A DNA stretch of 64,000 nucleotides from Eublepharis macularius (taxonomy: Eukaryota > Chordata > Lepidosauria > Squamata > Eublepharidae), in contig NC_072790.1 of assembly GCF_028583425.1 (NCBI RefSeq), positions 8,042,552-8,106,551 of the forward strand, given 5' to 3'. Below the pieces are notes generated by a model. That model did no database searches. It saw nothing but the letters and a program-made list of their open reading frames with translations, and was not told where the DNA came from. Shown in pieces: positions 47,623 to 60,394 of the stretch. The position numbers and the translations under genes were made by a program. Every line of letters begins with the position of its first letter. Positions within the stretch are counted from its first letter, which is position 1.

Positions 47623-50600
47623 GTTTGTTCTGAGGAAATGGTAAAATTAGTTGTTGTTGCTGTTTGGTATGACTTGGGCTTTGTCAGTTAATAGTACAAT
47701 ACTTCATAATACAGTTTCACTTCTGAGATTTTTAGACCTGGTTCATATAGGACCTGCTGCTACATGGCTGCTGCTCATGTCTCATGTACTCCAGACATGT
47801 ATCAAGATGCTAATGACACAAGCTCCAATTGGTTTGGTTACTTCCCAAGCCAGCACTAATAGAAGGAGATAACAGCTGCCTTGTAGAAGGTAAACTGTGA
47901 ATTGGGCCTAAATGAATTAGATTTATTCAACCCCAGTTCTAAATATTAATTTTGAATAAAGGCTTACCAAAGTAAAACAGGGTTGCACCAACCTGTAACT
48001 GTTGTTCATTGAGTGTTCTTCTGTGCAGGCACGCATGCGAACTGTGCACGTGCAGGACTGCCTGCGCATGTGCAATTCCCATGTGGGACCGCATAGAAGA
48101 CACGACAATGAGCTTAAGTTTCCAACCAAGTTGCCCCAGTCCAATAAGGGAGATACACGTCGGTCACTTATGTGGGGATGTACATTAAGGTGTCCATCTG
48201 AACTCAACTGGCACTGAGGGTCTCCATTAATAGCCCCAGCTGGGCATTGACATCCCCTTCTCTAATCACTAATCTCTCACAACAAAAAAACAACAGGAAG
48301 TTGACTGAGGCCGGCATGTTTGTGGTCACAGCATTTACAATTAACAATGCACTTTTGTCGGAGGGAGGAGTAGGTCCCATCGAGTATACCTGGTTAGAAT
48401 GCTGAGTTGAGCTGCTTAGGATTATACTGCAAGGTGTGTCAAGTATAAATTGCTAAACTTCATTAACTTTCCTACTGAAGTGATTTTGTTCTTGGCCATC
48501 CTGATCTCTGTATCTCTAATGATTCTTGAGTGATGCATGTTAAATGGTGACCTGTGTTTGATTTTCATTTAATAAAAGTGTTGCCTTCCACAGGAAGTGT
48601 TTTTCAAGTGGTGGGTCTTGAATTAGGTAGGACAGCACGCGACTAAATCACTTGGACTCGCTGACCACAATGAATGCCATTCAAAGTAGAGCTGGAGCAA
48701 ACTCTAGACTGCATAAGTGAATAGGAAGAAGGCAGGGCAACTTAAATCCTACACCTTAACAGTGAGGTAGCTGGAGATGTCTGGATCTTCCCCCTCCCCT
48801 AAGTGATCAACACAGGCAGAGCTGACAACACCAGTCCTCTCTTTGGTAAAGAGACATCTTTCGAGGGCACATTTTGAGCAGCCTGGAATGCCAGATTGGA
48901 TTGTTTTTCAGCATTCTCACCCTGCCTTTCTTCCCTCACAAGGGCTACCAAGGTGGCAAACAAATAAAAACACGCATAATAAAATCACATTTTAAAACAA
49001 ATAAAAACAAATAAAAACACGCATAATAAAATCACATTTCAAAACCATTAATATCAACACCACCCCCAACACATCATTAAAACAATTAAAACTGGAGATA
49101 AAATATATACAAAAGCATACAAACATTGGGCTGGAAGGCAGATATATTCTTCTTCTCTACCACCACTGAGCCTCATTCCTGCTTTATCTGTTGACATGTG
49201 TGATAGAAGACCAAGGAAATGTTTAGATCATTGTGAGAGCAAAATATTGGGTTGAGTCCCACCTAAAATTTCTGCAGATGTGAAGGAAAGGCAAGTTTTG
49301 GTGACTCCCCCTTCCCACAGCAGACCTCCAACACCTCCTTGAAGATATTACTTAAAGGAGCAGCATTTGGGGAGGAGGGACTGGGTGCTGCAGCGGAAGA
49401 CGGGAGGCCGAGAAACCATACTCTGGGGACAGAAGTCGTTTCCATATGTTGACGTTTTAGGCAGGATCCCAGCCATTTTATGAAATGCATTCTCCTTGTA
49501 ATTAGAATTTCCCATGGACTATAATTATATTATTTCAGTTTAGCACATAATTTAGAATTGCTTCTTTGCTCTCTTGACGTATGAATTGCTTCTCCAGGGC
49601 ACCTTCATCTTAACCCCCATTTTGTCCTCAAAACCACCCCTGCTGGTTAGGTTAGACAGAATGAAAGCCGGAGTAAGCAGCCCCCAAGGCTCCAGCAAAC
49701 TTCAGGGTAGCGTGGGGATTAGAGTAACTTCAGAAGAGTTGAAGAGCTGCGCCTGCCTATTAAGATGGAATATAAAACACATAAAGCCGAATGCAACAAC
49801 TGCTTAACGGGAGGATTCCCAAATCAGGTAGGGGACACTTCTGAAAGGCAATCGCCCAACGGCTGGCCCTGGGCTAGAAAACCCTCTCTCTGCAAGTCCA
49901 CCAAATGGATCTGAAACACAAACAGACAAATTTTCATGGAGTGTTCTTTTCAGTGTTGAGGATCCACTGACGTTAGTAAGCTAACGAATTCTGGATGTAT
50001 AACCAAGTTGCACACCACAGAATTCCAGGGGTGCATGACTTAAAAGAAGCCGTCTTATCATGAGGATATTTATGGATGTGGCTGTTTAATGTACTATGCG
50101 CTTCTTGGCAGCAGATGTGCACATTTGGGTGCATGCCAAACTCTGGATCGGGCTAAGGGGTCCAATCCCATGGAACTCAATAGCAAAACTCCAATTGACA
50201 TTAAGGAGCATTGAGTGTGCACAAACCAGGTTTTCCAGGTTGCATGGATGCTAGTTTAATTTGGTGAGAAATTTCCAAAATCTTATGAAAGATGCAGTGT
50301 GTGTGCCTTATGTTCAGAATTTTTGCAAAATCAGGCCACTTTGTTTTTAAGGCTATCGATTTATAATGCTTTGGAGGCCACTGAAAACTTCATCCATTAC
50401 ACAGCTGGTACTGAATCTTATAAGAAACATTTCTAATTTTATCTTTAGTTCTGCAGTAGAGCAGGTAGCTGGACTTATCCTGCATATGTGCGTGAAGATT
50501 TTTCCACATCCTGCAAATGTGCACTGAGGAGTCTTCCGTGTCGTTCTTGAGAGATGAGAGATCCCTGTTCCAACACAGTGTAGCACCTCAGTAAAGCAGT

Positions 50601-51095
50601 ACCAACAGTATTTTGTCTATGGCTTGGCTATATGTGTTTGTCAGGCTTAACACTAGTAGAAATAAAAGTGTCCGCTCTCATTTAAACCTGTAAAAACTAT
50701 AATTTCAGTGAGAATCATCTCAGATTTTCAAACAAACTTCTTTGTGCTTCTTTTCCTCCAAAATACTGCAAATTCAAATTCGAAATACTGCAGAGTTAAA
50801 GTTTAAAGTTAACATTTTCCATACATAGCTTGGCTTCAATTGTCTACACCGGGTTAGATTTTACTTTTCAAAGGGTAAGTCAATCTGACCATGCAGAAAT
50901 TGTCTTTTAATGTGTCCTTTCATTCTTGTCTATTCAACAAAGACTTCTTTTTCCAGTCACAAGCAAAAACAGTACATGTTACAGAAATCCTCTCTTTAGT
51001 TGGGAATCTCCTTGGGAATCAATGATAAATGTCCCTTTGGACTGCCCCCCCCTTTTATCAGTTTGATGAAAACAGAATAAAAAGGAAAAAATAGG

Positions 51096-53420
51096 TTGTG
51101 CTTGAAACCATTTCTTGCAATATATGAGCTGGTGGAGGACTGGCAATGCTGGCTCTCCGAAGCCATTGATGAAATTGCTCCCCATCACCCTCTTTGCCCC
51201 CGTGTAAGACGGGCTCCCTGGTATACAGAGGAGCTTCGAGAGAAGAAGCGGGAGCTAAGACGGCTTGAGCGAGTGTGGCGGCAATCTTGCAACGAAGAGG
51301 CAAGATCATCTTATAGGATGTTTATGAAAGCCTATGAGATGGCGGTGAAGGCGGTGAAGAAGGAGTTTTATACAGCCTCCATCGCATCAGCTAGCTCGCG
51401 CCCAGCAAAATTGTTCAATGTGGTTCGGTCACTAGTCTCCCTCCCAGGGGGAGACCGCCAAATTCAGAATTCAGACATCAGCTGTGAGGCTTTTGGGAGC
51501 TTTTTTGCTGAAAAAAATTTGTCTCTCCACCGTGACCTGCCAGCCACAGTTGATACAGTGAAGGAACTAGAGACCCCTTGGCCGTCTTTAGGGTCAATAT
51601 TTGATCAGTTCAGTCCACTCTCCGGGGAAGAGATTGACAGGACCCTGCAATCTGTTAGGCCCACCACGTGCCCCCTGGACCCATGCCCATCGTGGCTGGT
51701 AAAGGCCAGTGCCGATGGTCTGCGGTCCTCATTGGAGGCCATTGTTAACACATAAAGGAAGCCGTGGTGAGACCGCTCCTGAAAAGACCATCACTGGACC
51801 CCACTGACCTGGTCAATTATCGCCCGGTCTCGAACCTCCCGTTTCTTGGAAAGGTGATTGAGCAGGCGGCAGTGGGACAGATACAGGGTTTTCTCAATGA
51901 TGTCTCGGCCCTAGATCCCTTTCAGTCCGGGTTCCGGCCAGGACATGGGACGGAGACACTGCTGGTCGCCCTCACAGACAGCCTGCGCAGACATCTGGAT
52001 CGAGGTGGTTCAGCGCTGCTGATATTACTGGATTTGTCAGCAGCGTTTGACACAGTCGATTGCGATCTTCTGACTCACCGCCTCGCCGATGTGGGGATAC
52101 GAGGGACTGCCTTACAGTGGCTTGTCTCTTTTCTCCACAGTCGGGGACAGAGGGTGGCGCTTGTCACCCCATCACCCATTGGTGTGTGGGGTCCCACAGG
52201 GGGCAATACTCTCCCCTTTACTGTTTAACATCTATATGGACCCCCTTGCCCAGCTGGTGCGAAGTTTTGGGCTTGGGTGCCATCAATATGCAGATGACAC
52301 CCAGCTGTATCTGATGATGGACGGCCAGCCCGGCTCAGCCCCAGATGTCCTGGAACATGCATTTGCAGCCATGACTGATTGGTTGAAACAGAGTTGACTG
52401 AAACTGAACCCAACAAAGACGGAGGTCCTATACTTGAGCCATGGGGGACTGGATTCAGGACTCTGGCTCCCGACCCTCGATGGGGCACAGCTTGTGCCTC
52501 TTCCAAGGGTTAGGAGCCTGGGGGTGATCCTAGATGCCTCCCTGAAAATGGAGGCACAGGTCACAGTGGTTGTCAGGTCTTCTTTTTTCCATCTGCGGCA
52601 GACCAGACAACTTGTCCCTTACCTGTCTACCTGTGACTTAACTACAGTGATCCAGGCAACGGTCATCTCTAGGTTGGATTACTGTAACGCGCTCTACGCG
52701 GGCCTACCCTTGTGCCTGACCCGAAGATTACAGCTGGTGCAAAATGCAGCGGCGCGCATCATTATGAAAGCACCGAATAGGGTGCATATTACACCAATAT
52801 TGCGTGAGCTGCATTGGTTGCCAGTGGAGTATCAGATCAGGTTCAAGGTTTTGGTATTGACCTATAAGGCCCTGTGCGGACTGGGGCCAGCGTATCTGAG
52901 GGACCGGCTCTCCCCGTATATTCCCCAGAGGACCCTCCGATCAGGAGAAAAGAAATTACTATCAGTCCCTGGCTCCAAGGAGGCCTGCCTGGCCTCGACT
53001 AGAGCAAGAGCTTTCTCAGTCTTGGCTCCTACCTGGTGGAACACTCTGTCTACCGAGACCAGGGCCCGGCAGGATTTACTATCTTTCCGCCGGGCCTGTA
53101 AGACAGAGTTGTTCCGCCAGGCTTATGGCTGAGGCTGGGCCTCCGCTGGCTGGAGGATATAACATCTACTTCCCTCCCTATGAGAGCTGCCCACCACTGT
53201 TCTGAAGTTGCTGCCATGTTTCAATTGCACTGCTGCACTTTCTGTAACCGCCACCAAAAAAAAAAAGAGTGCTGCTATTTTTAATATCTTTATACAATGC
53301 TTTTAATGTTTTATGATAATGTTTAATGAAATGTTTTAAATGTTTTTAATGCTGTTATCCGCCCTGAGCCTGCCTGCGGGGAGGGCGGAATATAAAGATG
53401 ATAAAATAAATAAATAAATA
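51096..53420 (+). mobile_element. L2-type LINE, 5'-truncated, RT region
   Basis: 2.3 kb of an L2/CR1-group LINE. The endonuclease is missing. Coding pieces at 51096-51755, 51764-52228, 52089-52397 and 52434-53132 show NYRPVSNLPFLGKVIE, LLDLSAAFDTVD (motif A), GVPQGAILSPLLF (motif B), QYADDTQLY (motif C, YADD) and the C-terminal LHWLPVEYQIRFKVLVLTYK. The pieces are separated by a stop and frameshifts, so the copy is dead. The 3' end CCGCCCTGAGCCTGCCTGCG then GGGAGGGCGGAATATAAA and an AAATAAATA tail is L2-like. The exact clade (L2 or a relative) is from motif memory. Confidence 0.82.
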
Positions 53421-53689
53421 ACAGCAAGCTCAAATTTGCTTCTATCCCCTCTTGGCCTGGAGCCATAGTGAATCCCCACTCTTTGGCTAATATACTTGTA
53501 TGACGCAGGTATTGCTTGTATTTACACTTCAAGGCAGAGCTATACATTAAAGAAACAACAGGACTGCTGCTGAAAGCGGCGTTCTGATGTCAAGGTTACC
53601 TACAAAGAGGACACAATCTCATGCTATTCCTTAAGGACATTTCTAACCTAAAACAGCATTGTTTTTTTTTTCACTTTAATCCAATACAG

Positions 53690-53900
53690 AATTTATTTAG
53701 TACATTTTTACCCCACCCTTCCGCCATGGACCTCAGGGAAACATATGTGGTTCTCTTTCATCCATTTCATCCCCAAAACAGCCTTAGATTAGGCTAAAAG
53801 AAAGTGATTGTCCCAAGGCCATCTAATTAATTTCATGGCGATTAAATGGAGATTGGAGACAGAGACTCCCAGGTCCTTGGCCAACACTCTAACCATATAT
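53690..53900 (-). mobile_element. Old Sauria-type SINE
   Basis: Minus strand. The tail-side ATTTATTTAGTACATTTTTA followed by CCCCACCCTTCC, the CCCCAAAACAGCC block and a worn head near 53890 fit a diverged Sauria-type copy. Confidence 0.5.
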
Positions 53901-54335
53901 TGGATTACATAAGATTTTCACTATATCATTGCTAAGGACAATGCTGCTCTATGTCCCTAGGCAAGCACGGACAATGCTACATTTAATTTTTAATGGCAGT
54001 TTATCTCTGTGCAATTTCAGCCTTTTTTTGTCTCTGATTCTTCCAGTTGTGTTGTGTCTTCATGATATTCTGTATTTTTGGGGTCTTGTGCTGAACCATT
54101 GGCTGCTCTTTGCAAGGACAGGGAAACCCAAAGCATCATAACGGCACGATGCAGGCACTTTTTATCAGCCACATTGTAATTCCACCTGCCCATGTTGGGT
54201 TTTCAGGTGTGCATGTATAATTTGTGAAAGAGAAAGATCTGGCAAAAATTGTATCAATGGTCCACTGTGACTTTTTTGTGGTTGTTGCAGATAGAATTGT
54301 TCACACCCAGTCCAGTGTAGACACCACATTGATTG

Positions 54336-54763
54336 TTCAGGACTAGAGATGGGCATGAACTGGAAAAAACTCAAACCATGTGGTTCGTGGTTTGGCAAAT
54401 TTCATGACCCACGAACCATGAACTTTCATGAACCTGCCCCTGGTTCGTGAACCAGTTCGTTTGGTTAGTGAAAACATCACATCCAGATCAGAAAATCATC
54501 ACTTACGGGTCAGCAGAAGGTCACTTCCAGGCCAGCAGAAGGTCTGCAGGAAGTCCATCCCCTGTTGCCTAGGAAACTGATTGATTGGCACCAGGCTATC
54601 TGCAGTGATGAACTAAAAAAACAAACCAAATGAACCAGCCTAAAGTTCGTAGCGGCTCGTCAAAAGTGGGATCTGACGAACCGTGGTTCATGAACCATGA
54701 ACCAGCCTGGTTCGTGCTTAATTTTGGTTCGTATTTCAGTTCGTGCCCATCTCTATTCAGGAC
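54336..54763. mobile_element. hAT MITE related to the intron-6 hAT transposon
   Basis: The element is 54344-54755 (412 bp) flanked by TTCAGGAC (54336-54343 and 54756-54763). Left terminus TAGAGATGGGCATGAACTG and right terminus CAGTTCGTGCCCATCTCTA are inverted repeats with one mismatch. Subterminal GGTTCGTG and CACGAACC words are abundant. Termini and the inner AACTGATTGATTGGCACC resemble 43660-43851 of the degraded autonomous copy, so this is its non-autonomous relative. Confidence 0.88.
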
Positions 54764-55029
54764 TTGAGATCCCTGAGGCTGCTATTAGTCCCTCTGCTTT
54801 AGGTGAGGTCCAGTTAATTGTTCCTGAAGAGGAAAGCAAAATGCATGAACAGTCTGTGCAACGACCTGCCCTCTTGCTTCCTGCCCAAATGGCTTAATAA
54901 CATCTAGTTAATGACAACCTAGTCAGTTTGGACAATGCAATCGTAAATGCATCCTTGTCAGAGAGTCGTCCGCTGGCTCCCTTGAAAAAAGCAGACCCAT
55001 TCCTTCAAAGGGGATATTTGGACCCAGAG

Positions 55030-55345
55030 GATTCAAAATAAAGGTGAGTCTCAAATTTGTCATTTGCAGGTAAGGCAATGAAAGGAGTCATCGCTGGACA
55101 ATTCCAGACACTCTTGGATGAAGCTATCTTGTTCTGCTCCTTTTCTGGGTCGCAGGAGAGGGAGGCGGTGGCTTTGGATTGGATGATACTCCTAGATCTT
55201 GCTATGGCTTTCCGTACCATCAGTTACGGGACTCTTCCGAAGTTCCAGAAATGGGGGTGGCAGGTACTGTTTTGCTGTGTTTCTGCTGCTTTCTGGGAGG
55301 GCGAATTCCAGGATGTCTTGGGAGACTTTGGCTGCTTCTGCATGT
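55030..55345 (+). mobile_element. Old L2-like LINE scrap
   Basis: A translation of 55057-55345 contains LDEAILFCSFSGSQEREAVA and LDWMILLDLAMAFRTISYGT, a worn match to the region before and at RT motif A of L2-group LINEs (LLDLSAAFDTV). Weak and short. Confidence 0.4.
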
Positions 55346-55384
55346 CCTTAAAAAGATGATGCAGTTGGCCAGGTTCCTTCTGCC

Positions 55385-55515
55385 CTCCATGCATCTGACG
55401 AAGAGAGCTGTGCTTCTCGAAAACTTATGCTACAATAAAGTTGGTTAGTCTTAAAGGTGCTACTGGACTCTTTTTGATTTTGCTACTACAGACTAACACG
55501 GCTAACTCCTCTGGA
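55385..55515 (+). mobile_element. Penelope-type 3' tail fragment
   Basis: The hammerhead-like motif plus about 80 bp of tail ending GACTAACACGGCTAACTCCT. No coding sequence is attached; such orphan tails are common in reptile genomes. Assignment to Penelope-like elements rests on the ribozyme layout. Confidence 0.5.
55391..55430 (+). ncRNA. Hammerhead-like motif, invariant core kept
   Basis: GCAT (55391-55394), CTGACGA (55395-55401), one extra A, helix II hairpin GAGAG...TTCTC (55403-55418), GAAA (55419-55422), AC, TT, then ATGC (55427-55430) that pairs perfectly with GCAT as stem I. All invariant hammerhead bases are present. The type I layout and very short stem III fit Penelope-like elements. 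Doubts: the extra A before helix II and a mismatch in that helix. The sequence that follows to 55510 (CAATAAAGTTGGTTAGTC, CTACTGGACTC, GACTAACACGGCTAACTC) is the family's 3' tail. Confidence 0.62.
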
Positions 55516-56189
55516 TCTTAAAAAGATGGCCCACTTACCGAATGCTGGTGGCTTTTCCATTTCACACCAGGCATCTACGCTTTCAAAACTGTTGCCAGCT
55601 GTTTGGCTTCCGTTTTTTTGGCATCTTTTCTGAAACCACACTTTCCTGCGCTTTCCAGGCAAATATAAAATAAGAATTATGATATTATCATTTCTAAAGC
55701 TAAAGCAATGGAGAAACAAGTTTCAGTCTCTCTGGAATGTGGGAAATCTTCATTGCATACATTATATTGGACTAGAAGCTGTCTCTGAGCATGAACGAAG
55801 CAACTAGAGCCAGGATCAACAGAGGAAGGACTTCTGCCGTGGGGCGTGTGGCTTCCTCGCAGGTCAGCTTATGGCAAGTTTCTTTACATGAAGTTGACAA
55901 CAACATTCCCCAAAGCTTCCGATAAGCAACGATGCTCAGATCCGCCACTTTACAACATGTCTTTATTTTACTCATATTATAAAACAGCAACACAGGGCCT
56001 TATAGTTTAACAGTGTTCCAACTAGTAACCCCATGACTTCCTCATTTAAAAAATAAATTAATGTCATTTTTGCATCAGCAGTACCACAAAAAGGTACTCT
56101 AAATGGTTATCTGTACTCTGATGCCAAAAATAATAAATAAAATCCAAAGAATTTGTATCAGTTTCATGTAGATTAGAGAGATTTATATG

Positions 56190-56280
56190 AGACACTATAG
56201 ATAGAGACATAGAGATAGAGAGATGGAGATAGAGATAGAGACGTATAGAGATAGATATATATGTATCTATCTATCTATAC
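56190..56280. repeat. GATA/GAGATA-type simple repeat
   Basis: Irregular GATAGAGA and TATCTATC units. A (GT)n run of about 9 units follows at 56548-56566. Confidence 0.8.
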
Positions 56281-57739
56281 ATGTACACACATTACAGTAA
56301 CAATCATATCAAAATGTGCTATCAGTCCTCAGAGTTGCCTTTCCATTAAGATTATGAAAAGATGAATACTAATTTTGTTATTTTGCTGCTATATAGGACA
56401 TTTTAATGTTCAACAGAGAATACCAAAGTTACATCAAAGCAACAGCATCTGTACACACTCTGAAATTAAGAAGTTCTTCAAATTTTGAAGATCTTCTAAG
56501 ATGTTAATAATACATGTACATAGGGTGTACATGTATATATAATGCATATGTGTGTGTGTGTGTGTATAATATATTCTTACTGTTGTATATGATTGGATAT
56601 AGATAGATGTAATATAAATATATATTACATATTATATGTTGGTGTATTATTATGCTTTATATTCAATTATAGCTAAGGTAGAGTCTGAACCACATATAGC
56701 TCAACCTAGCAAGGGAGTAATGCGCAAAAGATGTATGGTGTGCATTTTCATACACACCCAATCCCCGTTGAACATGGTGGCTACGTATGATGTTCAGGGA
56801 GATAATCGTGTCCACCTGAGGCCATTGTTTGTGTGCCAGAAAATGCTGCTGGAGCTACTGGAGGGTTATTGTGGCGATGCCAAATCTCTCAGACAGGCAT
56901 ATCTAAATCTCATTCATTGTTAGAATTCTGTGTCCTGAAAATGCTGTGGAATTCAAATTATGTGGAGTACAAAGGAGGCCCCCCTTTCGCTGGCCTTAGG
57001 TGGAATCCACAACCACCTGGCTCAAAGAGAAGGAAGTGCTTAGCGCATATAGTCAGAAATACTTCACCATATGCAAAGGCACTTCTGTTAGAGAAGAACA
57101 AGACTTCTGCATTCAAAGGGTACTGTATAGTGGCTGACGGGTATGCTGCGGTCATCCTAAATAAACTATGTATTGGAAACAACTAAATCCATGCATATAA
57201 TCTGAGGTCGCAACTGGCCGTTGGTTTGGCTCACCAGTTTAAAAGTATTTTATAATTTCCCTCTCCATGTTGACAAAAATAAACTTAGAAAACACAGCTC
57301 TTACAACTCAATACGCATTTCTAAAATGTATAGTAGCTTCATTTTCTTCGTAGTGAAATCTTATAGCACATTGCATGCACATGCGACAGTAAAACTCCAG
57401 TGTATGTCTAGAGTTTCCCTTGTTTTTCTAAAACTGGGCCTTCAGTGTACACACATGGAGCTTCTGATCACTCATGGTTTGGTCTCAGCACTCTTAATTC
57501 ATCTCTCAGATTCAGATCTCCTGAACACACATTCTTGACAGGGTTAGGGCTGGGTTAAGTTGCACATTTTAAAGTTGCAACAACAGTGAAATTGCAGAAA
57601 GCCATTATCAAAAACGGGGTAATTCAAAGCTTTCCATTGTCCAGATTCACTGCTAATGTATATCCATACATCCCTACAAGGAGTTATAGTTTCCTATCTA
57701 CTACCTCTACAAAACTGTGACATAATTTCCCGTATAATT

Positions 57740-57940
57740 ATTTGGAGATCTACTATAGTTGCTGATTTCCACCCCAACTTAGAACTAATCTCCAGACTAC
57801 AGAGATCATTTCCCCTGGAGAAAACGGCTGCTTTGGAATATAGACTTTATGGCATTATGCCCTGCTAATGTCCCTTCCCTCCCTCCCTAATCTCCACCCC
57901 TAAATATCCAGGAATTTCCAAACCTAGAGCTACAGCCTTA
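57740..57940 (+). repeat. AGGGTTGCCAAC-type element, copy 4
   Basis: AACTAATCTCCAGACTACAG, CCCCTGGAGAAAACGGCTGC and ATATCCAGGAATTTCCAAAC match the inner part of the family seen at 5338 and 5929. The left terminus is worn. Confidence 0.5.
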
Positions 57941-58751
57941 AGGTCTCTTATCAGTCTAATTGTTTTGGGATGTTAAGTTAATATTACTGGGACTTGCTCT
58001 CTGGTATCCCCAGAAATTTGGAATACTTTTCAGCATTAGAGCGGATTGATTTCTCTTCCCAGGTTTTGGAGGCTAGTGGAAATATATTCTACAGGGGTTT
58101 TTAGGCCTAGATTTTTACAGATAAATTTTCCTAGAAATTATTTCTTCACACAATACAATTAATTCATGGAACTCAGTGCCACAAGATATAGTGTCATTGG
58201 CTAGATGACTTTAAAAATGGATATAGACCCATTTATGAATCCATTTAGCATAATGGCTAAATAGAACCTCTGTGTTCAGAGGCGGAATGAGTGAGTCTAT
58301 CCGTCGACAGTGAGGGAACTAGTAGCAGGGCAGGATGTTGCCTTCGTGCCCTTCTTTGGGGCCTTCCGGAAGCACCTGACTGGCTACTGTGAGTGGCCTT
58401 CAAGCTTTCCAGTTCTGAGACCCACTGAGCTGCAAGCACATGACAGGAAGTCATGTGACATCAGACTTGCATGATGGGGCGTCAGAGTTACGACTTCATT
58501 GGTATCAAGAGACCCAGGCTGCATGGTGCATATTGAAAGAGCTGGGGGCTGGAAACACGGGCTAAGCAAGCATCAGGAAGTTCATCATAGTCAAAAACAA
58601 GCCAAGGATGGGGGGGGTGGGGGGTGGGATCGTTTATTCATACCTCACTGTCCTGCTACTTTTCTCAGCATGTGTGCTCAAGGAGGCCGGAAGCATGGTG
58701 CCCTTGTACTCTATACAGCAGGCCGTGCCAAAAGGCAGCTTAAAAAGTAGC

Positions 58752-58905
58752 AGCTCTCTAATGATTTGCAACCAAGCAGGAGACCAAGGAAGACTCTGCA
58801 GAGGAAGGCAATGACAAACAACCTCTGCTTCTAATTTGCCTTGAAAGCCCCCTTAATGGGGTCTCCATCAGCTGGTTGTGACTTGATGGTAGGTACGTAT
58901 GTAGA
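58752..58905 (+). mobile_element. 5S-type SINE, plus strand, partial
   Basis: CAGGAGACCAAGGAAGACTC, GAGGAAGGCAATGACAAACA and GCTGGTTGTGACTTGATGG match the complement of the body of the copies at 47098 and 47410. Only the edge of the 5S-like head remains. Confidence 0.6.
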
Positions 58906-58977
58906 CATGCCTTTAGTAAATTAGAAAAGAAGTGCAATGAATGAAGGGGCCAGACTGCAGAGACAAAGTACTTGGAA

Positions 58978-59187
58978 CTCAGAGCCAAGCTGCAAGTGAC
59001 GCCTGACACAGGTTGGACACGTGTCAGCTTCCCTCAAGTTTTGATGGGAAATGTAGGCATCCTGGTTTTACAGCCTGGCTCTCCATTGCAGCTGCAAGAC
59101 CAGGATGCCTACATTTCCCATCAAAACTTGAGGGAAGCTGACAAGTGTCCAACCTGTGTCAGGCGTCACTTGTAGCTTGGCTCTCAG
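58978..59187. repeat. Near-perfect 210-bp palindrome (MITE-like)
   Basis: Arms 58978-59066 and 59099-59187 (89 bp each) are inverted copies with about three mismatches, around a 32-bp loop. Ends CTCAGAGCCAAGC and GCTTGGCTCTCAG. No clear target duplication: the flanking 8-mers differ. It folds into a long hairpin and looks like a young palindromic MITE. Confidence 0.75.
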
Positions 59188-59824
59188 TCCTTTTGGTTTC
59201 AGGAGAACTTCCTTAGAGCAGGAGACCCAGAACATTTTCACTTGGTAAGCTAAAGATTTAAAATAGTTCAATCTTACATGTTGCTTCTTAGAGGCATCCC
59301 CCTTTGTTGGTGGGGCTAGAACGTATTCAAACTGATACTCTAGAAAGACCAAGAGTCCAGCACTTTGTTAATAAAAGTCATCAATCATCCGACAAAGTGC
59401 ATACACCCCTGTAAATAACTGCAATAGGGTGTTTTAAGGGCATGATCCAGCTGATCAAAGAGGCAAGAAGGAATGATTTTGCCCCCTCCCCATCCTCACT
59501 GCAGACCACCAACCTGTGTGGCTATTACGCCAAAGGAGAAGTCCCACATGCTTGGAAGTCAGCAGTCTTGGGGTCAACAGGGACAAGTGGGGGGGGGGAA
59601 CATGGGGAAGAGCGGCAATCCTTGCACGGGATCTAACCTATCCCTTGTCATGGATAGAAAGACCATCTCTTTATTAAAACTCCACACAGTAAGGGAAATG
59701 TTTGTGAGAAGACAATAAAGGCTCCTGGCATTTCTGTACTGCAGCCTCCTGAAATGTTTATTGTACATATCACCTCCCTTGTTCCTGCGATGTCCTCTCC
59801 CTTTGGAACTCCTGCTCTTCGTCA

Positions 59825-59886
59825 CTACCACTACCACTACCACTACCACTACCACTACCACTACCACTACCACTACCACTACCACT
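59825..59886. repeat. (ACTACC)n hexamer microsatellite
   Basis: About ten ACTACC units directly beside the tail side of the SINE at 59889, which suggests it grew from the SINE tail. Confidence 0.92.
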
Positions 59887-59888
59887 AC

Positions 59889-60110
59889 AAACTGTGCTTA
59901 TATACTGCTCTTCTAGATAGATTAGTGCCCCACTCAGAGTGGTGAACAATTTAGTGTTGTTATTATCCCCACAATACAGTTGGGGAGCTGGGCTGAGAGG
60001 AGGGGCTCACCCAAGTCCACTTGTTGAGCTCATGGCAGGAGTGGGATTTGAACCCGCAGAGTGCTGACCTGCAGCCCAACCACTTAAACACTATAGTACA
60101 GCATATTTTG
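59889..60110 (-). mobile_element. Sauria-type SINE, diverged
   Basis: Minus strand. Tail side CTTATATACTGCTCTTCTAG, body with GGGCTGAGAGGAGGGGCTCA, B-box complement GGATTTGAACCC region near 60043 and head near 60100. Confidence 0.6.
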
Positions 60111-60394
60111 AACACAGGAAGGCAGCAGCTTAAACTCACACCTTCCCTGTATTTCAGGGTGACAGGAAGGGTATAGCTGAGCCTTGTTCTTGGACCCCCA
60201 TTCTCCCATCTCAAGGTCTCTGGTGTAGGGGGGTGGGGCTTGCTGCATTCTGCTGGGGTGCAGAGCCCTAGCAATGCCCGGGAATGTGCGATAGGGATCC
60301 AGTCAAGAGGTGGCTAAAATCCCCCTCCCCATGTTTCAGAGCCAGTGTGAATGGGGCTCTTTTGCAAGAATCAATGGGGCAGGACCTGGGTTTT

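Noticed and set aside
47985-48250. Terminal repeat of a retroelement
   Set aside because: The ACCTGTAACTGTTGTTC phrase feels familiar from reptile repeats, but there is no second end or coding part to support it.
56636-57186. Possible small genes (95 and 117 codons)
   Set aside because: No similarity recognised, no splice or promoter context, ordinary chance frames.
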